Program-made: the position numbers and the translations under genes
In this document: positions 15,401 through 24,860 of the stretch, piece after piece
Layout of the letters: each line of letters begins with the position of its first letter
How positions within the stretch are numbered: position 1 is the first letter of the stretch
The notes under the pieces: model-generated
The model's database searches: none
Told to the model about the DNA's origin: nothing
The model's input: only the letters and a program-made list of their open reading frames with translations
DNA from: a virus
Direction: 5' to 3' (one strand)
IMG/VR virus record: IMGVR_UViG_3300027140_000019
Span: 1-25,135 of that record
DNA length: 25,135 nt

Positions 15401-18400
15401 TGTTTTGAGAGTAGCTCCAAGAGCACCTGTAATAGTTGCATTTGTATCAAACTTTAATCCTTTTGAATTAACACTCTCCAGGTTTGTTATAATGGCTGGT
15501 CTTGTTTGAGATGATACATCTACTTTGTCAAAAAATACCTTGTGTTCAGCTAGGGGTCTTAATCCGGTCACGACAAAAGATATATTTTGTTCTCGAATAT
15601 ATGGATTTAATCCGAAGTTTGTTACAAATGAACCAACAGGCTGAACAGATAGTTTCGAATCTGAAGGTTTCAGTGTTGTCACGGTTGTCGCTACAGTTTC
15701 AATTGTCTCTCTCTGTTGCAACTGGGTAGTAGCTCCTCCACCAAGGTTTGTACTACTAACAGTAGACCAGTTACCCGTACCAACTGATGATGTAACAACT
15801 GCACCGTCTTTTTTGAATTGAACGTTGTTGTTGATTGTATCAACTAACCCATTAAGAGGGGTTGCTAAATCAATAGTAACATTTTGACTTCCTTGTGTTA
15901 CATCATAATAATTGTCATACTTGGGAAATACATTAAGAACCCCGTTATATGAATATTGTAATTGAACAGGGTTTCTGTAACTATTAGCTATTGTTTGACT
16001 GATCAGAATGGCTTGATCATATTCTAAAAGAGCATAATCACCTACAAAAGCAACATTAGAAGATGAGGCTGTGTTTGGCTGTAAGTCGATCACATACTTG
16101 TTAATTTGTGGTCTAGCAACTCCATTTGTAGTATCGATAGCTATTGTATACGCATCGCTTAAGTTTGATATATCATAATTATTAAATGAATCAACAAAAA
16201 ATCCATTCTTGAATCTAGAAATACTTGAATTTGATTCACTGGGAATAACTAAATCCTTTGTATCTTTTTCAAGAGTATTAAGCAATGAATAATATTCTAA
16301 TCTATTAATTCTATCTTCGATTTGCTTGATATCCTTCATAGTGTACCCACGAACCTGGTCGTGTTGAACAAGCGTGCTATATTCGGATCTTTGAGCCTCA
16401 GATGCTTGCTGTGGTGATAGTGATGGATAGGGAGGAATATGCACAACACCAAGAGTCATTGTAGTATCTGGCTGTTTTGGTGGGTTTGGATTGAGTGCAG
16501 GAATTCCCTCAACAATCTTCACTGTTGAAGAAGGATCAATAACAATCCTATCTATTCTTCTAAGATAGTGTTCGATATCTGCTTGAAAGTCTTTATCTGG
16601 TGTCGGGAAATAGAACGTACCAGTAAGAGTTTCTGTTGTTATAGGGTCGATAGATGCACCACCTACAGTTGATGCATTAGATACATTTGCTGTGTTGGCT
16701 ACGATCGGTCTAAAATCAATAACATCTCTTAGATTAAAGTACTTACCAGTTTTTGGAGATTGAAAGTATGGGATGTCTTGAGTTTTTATTGTTGCCGTAG
16801 CTGTTTCAGCACCAGCATCATTTACAGGATATGATTCAGTTGATAGGTAGTAACCAGATCCATGTGTAAAACAACTAACTTTTACAAGTAAGCTACTTGA
16901 TGAAGTAAGAGATAGTGTGCTTCCTGGCTTCTTTCTTATGTAAGAAAGACCATATAAATTATCTGTTTGACCAGATATCAATTCAAAAGATGATGCTCTA
17001 TTAGTTCCTGTTGCAACATAAGTATTTGCCGATCCAACATAAACAGCTTCTATTTTAAAGGCGTCAGGAATACCCAAACACCACGGTCCTGTATTACTGG
17101 TTGTTAAAGAAGTAGTTGATAGTTTGACAAAAACTGCATTCGCATTTCTATATACTGTCTTGGTTTTTTGAGCTGCATTTGTAACTTTAGCATTATGGAC
17201 TACACTTGCAGCAGTTGAAGAAAATACTGTATTTCCAAGGTTTATTGATGCAATCTTTCCTGTAATATCAATTGATACACTTGCCCCTGTTCTATCAAGT
17301 CTAACAGGTACATTTTTAACATATCCATATGATAAGGTATTGGCAGATATTGCTGGACCAGTTCCATTGACCTTCATAGAAGTAGCAGACACTAGCTCCG
17401 TAACTCTGAAGTAGGTTGTGTTACCAGAGAATTTGACATAATCCCCTACAGCTAGCTGTGTTAAGAATGATGTACTTGTTCCAGTTATAGTATTACCAGA
17501 TGACGTAACAGTTCCAGATAAATTTGTTGTTGAATATACGTTAGCGGAAGGTATAACAATGAAATCTCGTTCCTGAGTATCATTTAATGTACTATTATTA
17601 CTATAAGGAAAGCTCTCAGATCCCGAAAGAGTAACAGTACCAATTCCGGTAGTTGCAATTGTAGTTGTACCAACTGCTCTGTATATGAATTGCTCATTAG
17701 TAAAAGCTTTTACAGATTCTGCCCCAGACGGGAAAACTAAGTAATCATAGCTTGCATCTTTAAGAACAGCAGCTGCTGGTGTTCCTTCTAAAACAACATC
17801 GGCAATACCCGTAGTTGATAACTGGATAGCCCTCACGTTACTGAATGTTTTTCCAGACTGCATTCTCACATCAAACAAATATAATCTATATCTACATGAA
17901 GAAGTGCCAACTGTGCCTGAATCATATACAATAGAACGAACTCTTGCTGTTCCAATTGTAGATGCTGAAGTGCTTGGAGCTCCACCAAAATTATCTGTTA
18001 CATCAGTACTAACAGCATCTTTTAAACTTACTGTTGGGCCTGTTGTAAAATCAAAAACTCCCAATACTTCACTAACTAAAACATAATTTCCGTAGTTAGT
18101 TGTAATAGTCTGACTTGAATCTACGACCGTTGTAGATCCTTTCTTAATAGGAAGTCTTATTGTATCGCCAACTTCAACTTTGTACCCGCTCACATACCCA
18201 GAACCAGCTGCTACAGCAAGATTTAAGTAGGTAGTATTGCCAGACTTCTCTTCTGTATAAAGTTTAAAAGGATTTAGAACATAGTTACCGCTTTCTTCAG
18301 CAGTACGTCTGGCTAGTTCAACACCAACAGAATTAAATTGTGTATTTGTTCTTCTTCTTGTTACTCTTCCATTTTCAAAATCCATAAGAGATAGAAATTC

Positions 18401-19441
18401 CGAATTAGAAGCTGCCGCTGTAGTAGAAATAGATATTAGTTGGGGTTGTAATTTTAATCTATATGCACCAGGAGCTGTATAATTACTATATCCCTGAGCA
18501 TTATCCAGAATAGTCGAGTCGATGCTATTATTAACAATAGACTCTACTGTTGTGAATCCAACAGAAACATTATTTGGTTGGTTTGTATATTTTGAAACAA
18601 TAGTAGTCTGCTCAGCAACCCTTACAAAATGTCCCTTTTGGTAAATTATACCATCGCTTACTGTGAGGGCATATCCAACACCAACAGCATTGGTAAATGA
18701 AGAATTTGCAACTCTAATACGAGCAATGTAATTAAAAGCTTCTAAACTACCGCCAGCTCCACTACTTGCTGCTCCGTTAGCTGCCAAGAAAGATAGAGTA
18801 GGTGCAGTTGTATATCCTGATCCCTGTCCAGTAATAATAACATCACGTATTGATCCATTAGATGTATATGTAACAATATTAGCAGATGCTCCTGTGCCGC
18901 CACCGCCAGCAAATACAACCACATCACTATTACTATATCCAGCACCGATAGATGTAACTGTAATATCTTGAATGGAATATGTAGGTGTAAATGATGTTAA
19001 TGTCTCATTTACTGAGAATTGCTTTTCGCCAGCAGTACCAGAGTTTGTATATTTAATAAACAGAGTTGATAAGTCAGGATTTTGAGATTGAAGTCCCTGT
19101 ACTTGATTAATAACTATAGCTTGTAGATTAGAAGAAGAGCTTTTAACTATTGAATTAGCATAATTAGAAACAAGAGTTGATTGTCCATCAACTTGAAGAT
19201 CTTGTAATTTTATGTATTGGTAATTATTATCAAACGTAAAACTACATCCTTTGATAATTGTACCTTCAATGTAAATATTGTCACCAAATCTTTCAACTTG
19301 GTTTTGAAGGATAGTTTGTAGCTGAGTAAGTTCTCTAGCTTGAATAGGGACGGCCGGCCTGAAAAGAACTCTATGGAAGTTCTTTGTTTCATTATAGTCA
19401 TCGTAAAAAGGGCTTACGTTAAAGTCTGTATCTAGTGCCAT
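12458..19441 (-). CDS. Giant structural protein (DUF4815-type) with embedded Hint/intein-like domain
   Basis: A 2327-aa protein directly after gp8, where T4 has gp9/gp10. The N-terminus (NVSPFYDDYNETKNFHRVLF, then PIQARELTQLQTILQNQVE) fits the DUF4815 family of marine phage virion proteins. Residues about 1445-1590 form a Hint domain, annotated separately. Right after it comes DPLAQTF (from residue 1599) followed by GVYLTKLDLYFKSKD...NGYPATAI...GKDYCFVII, a beta-sandwich-like region known in cyanophage structural proteins. Three roughly 60-residue units of the type also found in the gp7-position protein occur near residues 641-705, 1836-1896 and 2198-2263. Gly-rich GAGYSNSDVVV-type repeats lie near residue 160. 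Start: ATG preceded by GAGG five bases upstream. It is probably a baseplate-periphery or fibre-attachment protein, by position. If the Hint domain is active, the product would be cut into about 1444-aa and 737-aa parts. Confidence 0.85.
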   Translation of the reverse strand: MALDTDFNVSPFYDDYNETKNFHRVLFRPAVPIQARELTQLQTILQNQVERFGDNIYIEGTIIKGCSFTFDNNYQYIKLQDLQVDGQSTLVSNYANSIVKSSSSNLQAIVINQVQGLQSQNPDLSTLFIKYTNSGTAGEKQFSVNETLTSFTPTYSIQDITVTSIGAGYSNSDVVVFAGGGGTGASANIVTYTSNGSIRDVIITGQGSGYTTAPTLSFLAANGAASSGAGGSLEAFNYIARIRVANSSFTNAVGVGYALTVSDGIIYQKGHFVRVAEQTTIVSKYTNQPNNVSVGFTTVESIVNNSIDSTILDNAQGYSNYTAPGAYRLKLQPQLISISTTAAASNSEFLSLMDFENGRVTRRRTNTQFNSVGVELARRTAEESGNYVLNPFKLYTEEKSGNTTYLNLAVAAGSGYVSGYKVEVGDTIRLPIKKGSTTVVDSSQTITTNYGNYVLVSEVLGVFDFTTGPTVSLKDAVSTDVTDNFGGAPSTSASTIGTARVRSIVYDSGTVGTSSCRYRLYLFDVRMQSGKTFSNVRAIQLSTTGIADVVLEGTPAAAVLKDASYDYLVFPSGAESVKAFTNEQFIYRAVGTTTIATTGIGTVTLSGSESFPYSNNSTLNDTQERDFIVIPSANVYSTTNLSGTVTSSGNTITGTSTSFLTQLAVGDYVKFSGNTTYFRVTELVSATSMKVNGTGPAISANTLSYGYVKNVPVRLDRTGASVSIDITGKIASINLGNTVFSSTAASVVHNAKVTNAAQKTKTVYRNANAVFVKLSTTSLTTSNTGPWCLGIPDAFKIEAVYVGSANTYVATGTNRASSFELISGQTDNLYGLSYIRKKPGSTLSLTSSSSLLVKVSCFTHGSGYYLSTESYPVNDAGAETATATIKTQDIPYFQSPKTGKYFNLRDVIDFRPIVANTANVSNASTVGGASIDPITTETLTGTFYFPTPDKDFQADIEHYLRRIDRIVIDPSSTVKIVEGIPALNPNPPKQPDTTMTLGVVHIPPYPSLSPQQASEAQRSEYSTLVQHDQVRGYTMKDIKQIEDRINRLEYYSLLNTLEKDTKDLVIPSESNSSISRFKNGFFVDSFNNYDISNLSDAYTIAIDTTNGVARPQINKYVIDLQPNTASSSNVAFVGDYALLEYDQAILISQTIANSYRNPVQLQYSYNGVLNVFPKYDNYYDVTQGSQNVTIDLATPLNGLVDTINNNVQFKKDGAVVTSSVGTGNWSTVSSTNLGGGATTQLQQRETIETVATTVTTLKPSDSKLSVQPVGSFVTNFGLNPYIREQNISFVVTGLRPLAEHKVFFDKVDVSSQTRPAIITNLESVNSKGLKFDTNATITGALGATLKTDDAGTLVGEIHINSNQFFVGSRDIVVADVQNYDDIDQSISIGKNVFNAFNFYKDITDLTLTTKTPGQLTPSSNTSISTRAGTEQRNITVPAPQPRGCCFIRGTTITLADGSTKSIEDVEIGDKLIGKDNSINIVIDFIRPLLGDRTLVSLNGSVPFMTNDHPVYMKDGTWKSFNPEATKKKYEALSTWDIGKLQVGDVIETVDRVGLEIVDISEHINDPDLQVYNFTLDGNNTYIANGLVVHNKGAGAGGTDPLAQTFRIDNSDGTHGVYLTKLDLYFKSKDSTLGATVQIRETDNGYPATAILGSRYLKSSSINTSDTASSVTAVTFDTPIYLSSGKDYCFVIIPDQNNPNYLLWTAEVGMPDIADSSLVYVSNWGAGVMFLSSNDTAWTPVQREDVKFTIYCAKFTKNTGTLVLENKPYEFLSVSNTYGSFQGGEEIAQKSNTYINATFTCNTTSQVVNTSTSLLGTFSVGDYGLFVYGDSLTSNKTGTVTVLASNTTVVGTTTVFETEYTVGDYIKIDTSIREVTAIASNTTLTIDAPLLGAVAANTHKGASKSFQVQRINAANSSTITVKDYPSKAIDNSTVFVGVQKVVRAVMSSVGNDETVVLEESNAANTTFLFQANKSIIGEASGATSTISSVDDIVVNYAEAHILDITPPTTSTSYTMTVDQTASAAPSSIDIIEGVTNKMAYEAEVKSRSNEIANSNNKSLKFNVSMARNDTALTKLSPAVDLFPASIISFNNIINNSATNETTGYGNASVRYISKNVVLAEGLDAEDMKVFLTAYKPPTSTIQVYSKILSSDDPDVFKDKDWTLMSASNNSNLFSDSLNDKDYIEFEYSFPRTPPSTALAGIITSATTTTLTGSGSAFNTDLVANDIIKIVQSDTETSYDIGVVDAVTNATNLTLKSNTSFSGACSIEKVTQKKAAFKYNRESNIVTYFDASNGRHSSYKVFAIKVVLLSSTTQNPPIMKDVRALAVSI
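14672..15109 (-). other. Hint / bacterial intein-like (BIL) domain within the giant structural protein
   Basis: Residues 1445-1590 show the ordered Hint motifs. Block A is CFIRGTTITLADGS...IEDVEIGDKLIG, starting at the second of two adjacent Cys (1444-1445). Block B is VPFMTNDHPVYM, with the TxxH signature. Block F is VYNFTLDGNNTYIANG, and block G is LVVHN. There is no room for a homing endonuclease: the domain is about 146 residues. The residue after the final Asn is Lys, followed by GAGAGG, whereas classical inteins need Cys, Ser or Thr there. That pattern fits A-type BIL domains, which mainly cleave and splice only sometimes. The flanks are linker-like (PAPQPRG before, KGAGAGGT after), so the domain sits between two structural domains. 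Confidence 0.88.
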
Positions 19442-19452
19442 TTATTCCTCTA

Positions 19453-21741
19453 TTAAAATTCTAGAATCAATTTAATTGTTTCTGTCTGTCCTGGTGTTTT
19501 AGTAACAGGAGTGAAGTTCTCAATATATATAACGTCTCCAGAACCGTCAACCAAATCTCCGGACGTGATTCCGGAAACAAGAAACTGAGCTCCGGAAGTG
19601 GTCCCAGTGATATAATATGGAGTAGTTGCTTCACTTTGATTAATGGTTCCTTTTTTATCTACTAGCCTAACAGTAGTATTATTAGAATAATAGAAAAATC
19701 CGTTGGCATTTTCATTTTGTACCACCAACTCATCAGCACTGAAGTTCTGTGCTGTAAGCGTTCCAGTAACTTTATATGTCTGGTCAATATATGTTGTTGG
19801 TTGGGTGACAGTATCGGATACAGCCGTATACGTACTTGAATTACCGTATAATAGACTCACTGTAGAGTTACCAGTTACAAAAAATCCATATGCATTAGTC
19901 AGCTTAACTACGGAATCATTTGCTGCATAAACAATTCCTCTTGCTGTTGTCGTCTTTGTCAAATCCACTACAGGAATGACTGTAGCAGTCTGACCAGTAA
20001 ATGAATGACCGTTTTGTGTTAGACCTTTTGTTATGTTAACATTTGCTCCATTGAGAGCAGTCGACAACTTCAATCCAGTTGAGTTAGCGGAAACAACATA
20101 ATAAGATGTGTTGTTTGATAGACCAGATATTGCTGTATTTCCTGTAGCCACAAGATATTTTACATAATCGTTATTTTGAAAAACGTTATTAGATATCGAT
20201 ATAAAATCGGTTGCATCTGTAACATCGCTATTTGCATTAAAATAAACAGGTGATGGTGGATTTACAGTTGCTGTAGGAGTGATATATCCCGCTCCATTAT
20301 TTGCTATCTTTATTACTGATATTCTACCAGAAGAATTGGCTTCTGCATTTGCTAGAGCATCAACCGTACTTGATCCAGATATGGTTACCGTTGAGTTGGA
20401 TGTATATCCAGAACCAGCACTTGTAATCACAATACTAGATATTGGTGATCCCAAAGACTGACTAACCGTCTCTCCGTCTAAAAAGGTACCTGACGATAAA
20501 CTAATATCTATTTCTACATTTGCAAACAACGGATCTTTTATAATTCCAACCACTCTAAAATCATTAGAGTCGACAACTTTACCACCAGAAAGACTACTAT
20601 CAAAAATAGTGCTAATTCCAACATAGTGTGCACCTAGTTCTGCTGCAGCATTACTACCATGACCACCTTTTGGAGACAGAATAACCTTTGCAGTTGCAGT
20701 ATTGGCTGTTATTGTACTTCCAGTATTAACGTTTATAATTCCTGTATTTCCAGTAACAACAACAGATGCATGTGTATATCCTTCTCCTCTACTTACTACT
20801 TCAATACTGTAGATGGTATTGCTTTGTGTGTTTACTATAGCACGAGCTTGTGCACCCGAACCATCTCCTGTAACAGTAACAAGCGGTGTTATTTCATATT
20901 GAGATGAAGTAGTTGGAGTAGTATCAAATGCTGAGTCTATAATAACACGCCTTGTTGTACCAGAGACAGTGTACCCTGTAACATACCTTTGTTGGCCACT
21001 ACCAGTACCATTAGTAATCTTTAAAGCTGAGTTGATGTAGAAGTTAGCATTTGATGATGCTGTAGTAGAATCAATAGCAAATATTAATGGATTACCACCA
21101 ACCCTAACTTCTTGAAAATATCCACTTGTGTATGAAGCATATCTATCTCCACCTGAAGTAACAACTATACTATCAATAGATCCATACACCGCATTACCTA
21201 CTACATTAGCATTTATAAACACTGGTATATGTGACGTAGTTGCAAATTTATTATACTGAGTGGTTGTGATTGAATACATATACTTCCATTGGTACCCATC
21301 TGTGGGTGTGAAGTAAAAGTCATCGTCAGCTGATGTGTCAGAAAGTCTTGGTCGGTATGTTGATGGAACTCCGTTATTATTGTTTAAACACTTAAACACA
21401 CTATATGAGCTTCCTTCATCAGAAAGAACATAGAAATTATTTTGGTAGTTATTAGTATCATGAACATACTGTTGGTATACTGTACCAGCTACCCAATTGT
21501 GTCTTGGTGCCATACTACAAACGTCTTCAGATGTTATTCTTTTACCGTAAATCATATTATTATATGTGTCAAACAGAGTGGTTTGCACTGTATCAACTAA
21601 AGTAGGAGGTGAGGCGTCTTCCGTATACGGTATAGGATTACCTATAAAATAATAGTAGATATTGAAATTAGGTTCAGAAAACGATTCAATAAATTGATCT
21701 ACGTTAAATAACTTAATGTTGTTTGTTATAAGTTTACTCAT
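19453..21741 (-). CDS. 8: gp8-like baseplate wedge protein, enlarged
   Basis: This 762-aa protein resembles T4 gp8 at both ends. At the N-terminus (residues 1-180) it has FNIYYYFIGNPIPY, MAPRHNW at 78-84 (compare IPRRDW in T4), and TDGYQWKYMYSI at 147-158 (compare GDGYVWEYLFEI). The last residues, GDVIYIENFTPV...QTETIKLILEF, match the T4 gp8 end, which has the form GEMIYMENRPPI...QTEEINILFTF. T4 gp8 is 334 aa, so about 430 residues are inserted between the two conserved ends. The insert is beta-rich with repeated 'GxGY' motifs (GEGYTHASVVVTG, GSGYTSNSTVTISG, GAGYITPTATV). In T4, gp8 is a wedge component of the baseplate periphery. It starts at an ATG overlapping the previous stop (ATGA). The stop lies 11 nt before the next start. 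Confidence 0.85.
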   Translation of the reverse strand: MSKLITNNIKLFNVDQFIESFSEPNFNIYYYFIGNPIPYTEDASPPTLVDTVQTTLFDTYNNMIYGKRITSEDVCSMAPRHNWVAGTVYQQYVHDTNNYQNNFYVLSDEGSSYSVFKCLNNNNGVPSTYRPRLSDTSADDDFYFTPTDGYQWKYMYSITTTQYNKFATTSHIPVFINANVVGNAVYGSIDSIVVTSGGDRYASYTSGYFQEVRVGGNPLIFAIDSTTASSNANFYINSALKITNGTGSGQQRYVTGYTVSGTTRRVIIDSAFDTTPTTSSQYEITPLVTVTGDGSGAQARAIVNTQSNTIYSIEVVSRGEGYTHASVVVTGNTGIINVNTGSTITANTATAKVILSPKGGHGSNAAAELGAHYVGISTIFDSSLSGGKVVDSNDFRVVGIIKDPLFANVEIDISLSSGTFLDGETVSQSLGSPISSIVITSAGSGYTSNSTVTISGSSTVDALANAEANSSGRISVIKIANNGAGYITPTATVNPPSPVYFNANSDVTDATDFISISNNVFQNNDYVKYLVATGNTAISGLSNNTSYYVVSANSTGLKLSTALNGANVNITKGLTQNGHSFTGQTATVIPVVDLTKTTTARGIVYAANDSVVKLTNAYGFFVTGNSTVSLLYGNSSTYTAVSDTVTQPTTYIDQTYKVTGTLTAQNFSADELVVQNENANGFFYYSNNTTVRLVDKKGTINQSEATTPYYITGTTSGAQFLVSGITSGDLVDGSGDVIYIENFTPVTKTPGQTETIKLILEF

Positions 21742-24700
21742 ATGATTATTTGTACACCGGAGGTTGTTATTGCCAGGTTAACATTTGATGTTTTAACCAC
21801 ATTTCCAAAAAGCTTTGTACCTGCAACATGCATTAACTTCTTCAAAGTTTCTCCATATACGTCTAATGGAACTGCTGCTTGAACTTGATATGAATAAGTT
21901 TGGTAAAAATCACCATCGTGTATGTATTTATCACTGTTCAAGAACCCTTTAGTGGATTTGAAGTACCCTTCTCCAACTCCTTGGTTAATTAAATTTATAT
22001 AACCACTAGCAATGTACGGACTGTCTTCCTTGCTTAAAGTAATTGGCTCGCCTTGCTCATATGCAAATCCTGAGTCAATAATAGATAGATCGGATATAGA
22101 TCCATTGACAATCCCAGCAAAGGAATTAACAACTGCGTTGTTACCCATAAGAGAAGAACCTGCAATCTGAGAAACACTTCCAACATCAGCTGTTGCTCCT
22201 GAAATACTTCCTGTTATTGGTATTCCTGCCGTGAATGATTGGTTAAATGTCTTTCTTGTTGCATTAATAAATGACGAAGATGAATTAATAACATTTCCTC
22301 TTGATATTGATATTTGTGCGTTTGCTAATGATGTATCAATGAAGAATATACGTCCTGAAGTCATACCAATAGCGACGTTAGTTGCTTTAGATATTGTATT
22401 TGTACTTGTGATTACAGCACTGTTTGTTTTTAAATTTAATGTAGTATTATTACTAATTGTGTTAATTTGAAATACTAAATTATTTCCTGAGAACTTAATA
22501 AAGTCACCAGCAGTAAATGATGATGTAAATGTCGTTCCTGTACCATTAACCTGTGGACTTGTTGCATTTGATGTTACAGTACCTGTTGCTGCAGCACTGA
22601 GGGCTGAGTTAACAAAGCTGTTACCATAGGTTGAATTAGACGTACCACTAACTACTACAAAAGCAACACTTGTATTAGAAGAAGTAACTTGTCCATATCC
22701 GTTTGCGGTAGAATTGATTACTTGAGTGATATTCTCATTTGTAGTATATGATGTGTTAGATCCACTAATAGATAAAGTGTAAGAAGGTTTAGAGAAGTTC
22801 TGTACTAGCTCTTCACCCACAGTAAAATTACCAGATTTGTTAGATATTGCAATATGCAAATCACGTCTGTTAAATTGAGATATTCCATCATCTCTAACTA
22901 GAACGAATGGAGATATATTATAGCCTGATCCAGGATTGATACCTGCAAGAGAAGAAATTGTACCTATATTATATGAATCAGTTGTAAGAACATTATTTAA
23001 TATAATGTTAATATTAGCAGTTGGCATTTTTGGAAAACCATATTGCAAAGCATTCAATGGAATAGTTTTATATTGGCCGTTGGTAACAGATATTGTGTTT
23101 GATGTTGCTAATCGGGAATTTGCTGTGAGGGTAAGAATAGTGTTATTAGATACAACGTTGACCTGATATACTGCCGTATTACCACCAAATTTTATATAAG
23201 CGCCACTGTATAGATCCGTTGTAAACGATGTACCTACTCCGTTAACTTGAGGACTTGTTGTATTGGATGTTACTGTTCCAGATAATAATAATGTAGTGAT
23301 TCCATTGTTTCCTCCAATCAAATCTGTATTTAAAAATACAGATTCTTCATCGGTCAATCCACCAACAGTGAACGTAGCACCAGAACCTGAACCAACTACA
23401 CTTACATTTGCATATACGTTTGATGTTGCTCCGTAAAAGAAGTTATAGTTATTAGATGAAAAAGAATTGGATACCTCTGTTAACCCAATTGCTTCTGCAT
23501 TTACTCCTATTACTCTACCTGTTGCTGTTCTATCTGTATAGGAAGATATAAGAGCAGCTGAACCAGATATCCTGTCTGTTAATGACCAATCTCCTGATAG
23601 TTTGATTACCAAGAAACTTCCGTTAGCCTGCGTCATCCCGTTTGCCGTGACATCTGGTCCAACAGTTGTTAATGTCAACTGAGTATTACTGGTAACTGAG
23701 TATACTTGAAACGTTGACGTACATGCTTGAAATTTGACATAATCATTATTAGCAATTTGAGACACAAACGATGTACCGACTCCTACTACAGTGTTTGAAG
23801 TAGAATTGGAAGTAACTGTACCTGTAATATTATTCTGGAATTTACCAACAATTCTACCAGTCGATAAAGATGTTGTTGCATTTGCTCCAGTTACAAAATC
23901 ACCTATTTGAAAAGATGTATTGGATGAGTAGAAAGCAATGTTTGCTAGGGGCTGGTATACGTACTCATCAATAGAAAAATCATTTATGTATACATTAGCC
24001 GATGACTTATTAGTAATGGATAACATAACTTCAGCAATCTTGGGAACTGTCACTAATCTGTATCCAGTACCACCGTCCAAAAGCGTAAATGAAACCTTAC
24101 CAGTAGAATTCACACTGCTGTTAATTCTTGCTTTACCCTGTTTACCGCGTCTTTGAGAGACAATATCAACAACATCTCCAGCACTGAATTCACGACCTCC
24201 ATCATTAATAGTTATAGTGGTAGCAGATCCAACTACTACAGGACATTCTTGAAGATCTCCATCTACAGTTATCACTTCATCATATAAAAAGTTACCTCTA
24301 ATATTGGAAAGGTAGAGTATATCAATATATCTACCAGCCAAAGTCTTTCTACTGATACCCTCAACAAAAGCAGTAGCATTTGATGTGGATCCTGTGATTT
24401 GTTTTCCTTGGAATGTAGGAGTTTTAGGCGATAGAGATATCTCAAGATATGAAGGAACAAACCATTCTCCGTCAGATGGTTTTATTACATCGCTACCTGG
24501 ATAGTATAAATTTATATCAGATAGTCCCCATACTTCTTGAAATATTAACTTAACACCTCTTTCTGTTCCTTTGGATCTATAGATATCTAGAGAGTTTTTA
24601 ACATTTGATCTAGTTTTATTATAAAATACAGGAGCGCCAGGAAGGTATTTTTCTTTAAAGTGATATAAAAACTCATCTATGGTTTTATCAATATCACGAT

Positions 24701-24860
24701 ACTCTAACAGGTTTCTTGCAAAATATATGTTATTATTTGTCTGCTGAGTCCAGTTATAATACTCTTTTACAAACTCAATAAAATTATTTCCTTGCTCATT
24801 ATAAAAATCAGGAAAATGATTCTGTACAAAAATACTAATGTTGTCTTCTATCTCTTTCAT
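21738..24860 (-). CDS. Large baseplate/virion structural protein in the gp7 position
   Basis: A 1040-aa protein between a gp6-like and a gp8-like gene, the place of the wedge protein gp7 in T4. The N-terminus has an aromatic helix-rich segment (FPDFYNEQGNNFIEFVKEYY around residues 15-35, then RSKGTERGVKLIF around 95-107). The C-terminus has a recognisable end (FYQTYSYQV, then a LMHVAGTKLFG motif around residues 1010-1020) that I know from other marine T4-like structural proteins. The middle is Ser/Thr/Asn-rich beta sequence. It includes three copies of a roughly 60-residue unit beginning GTVTSN (about residues 346-406, 527-589 and 758-827) with pattern GTxF...GDxIKF...QV..I..NT.L.L. I see no sequence resemblance to T4 gp7 itself, so gp7 is a positional guess. 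It overlaps both neighbours by ATGA. Confidence 0.7.
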   Translation of the reverse strand: MKEIEDNISIFVQNHFPDFYNEQGNNFIEFVKEYYNWTQQTNNNIYFARNLLEYRDIDKTIDEFLYHFKEKYLPGAPVFYNKTRSNVKNSLDIYRSKGTERGVKLIFQEVWGLSDINLYYPGSDVIKPSDGEWFVPSYLEISLSPKTPTFQGKQITGSTSNATAFVEGISRKTLAGRYIDILYLSNIRGNFLYDEVITVDGDLQECPVVVGSATTITINDGGREFSAGDVVDIVSQRRGKQGKARINSSVNSTGKVSFTLLDGGTGYRLVTVPKIAEVMLSITNKSSANVYINDFSIDEYVYQPLANIAFYSSNTSFQIGDFVTGANATTSLSTGRIVGKFQNNITGTVTSNSTSNTVVGVGTSFVSQIANNDYVKFQACTSTFQVYSVTSNTQLTLTTVGPDVTANGMTQANGSFLVIKLSGDWSLTDRISGSAALISSYTDRTATGRVIGVNAEAIGLTEVSNSFSSNNYNFFYGATSNVYANVSVVGSGSGATFTVGGLTDEESVFLNTDLIGGNNGITTLLLSGTVTSNTTSPQVNGVGTSFTTDLYSGAYIKFGGNTAVYQVNVVSNNTILTLTANSRLATSNTISVTNGQYKTIPLNALQYGFPKMPTANINIILNNVLTTDSYNIGTISSLAGINPGSGYNISPFVLVRDDGISQFNRRDLHIAISNKSGNFTVGEELVQNFSKPSYTLSISGSNTSYTTNENITQVINSTANGYGQVTSSNTSVAFVVVSGTSNSTYGNSFVNSALSAAATGTVTSNATSPQVNGTGTTFTSSFTAGDFIKFSGNNLVFQINTISNNTTLNLKTNSAVITSTNTISKATNVAIGMTSGRIFFIDTSLANAQISISRGNVINSSSSFINATRKTFNQSFTAGIPITGSISGATADVGSVSQIAGSSLMGNNAVVNSFAGIVNGSISDLSIIDSGFAYEQGEPITLSKEDSPYIASGYINLINQGVGEGYFKSTKGFLNSDKYIHDGDFYQTYSYQVQAAVPLDVYGETLKKLMHVAGTKLFGNVVKTSNVNLAITTSGVQIII

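Noticed and set aside
24505-24516. TATAAATT on both strands, close to a late-promoter core
   Set aside because: It lies inside coding sequence of the 1040-aa gene, is off by one base, and has no gene start just downstream.
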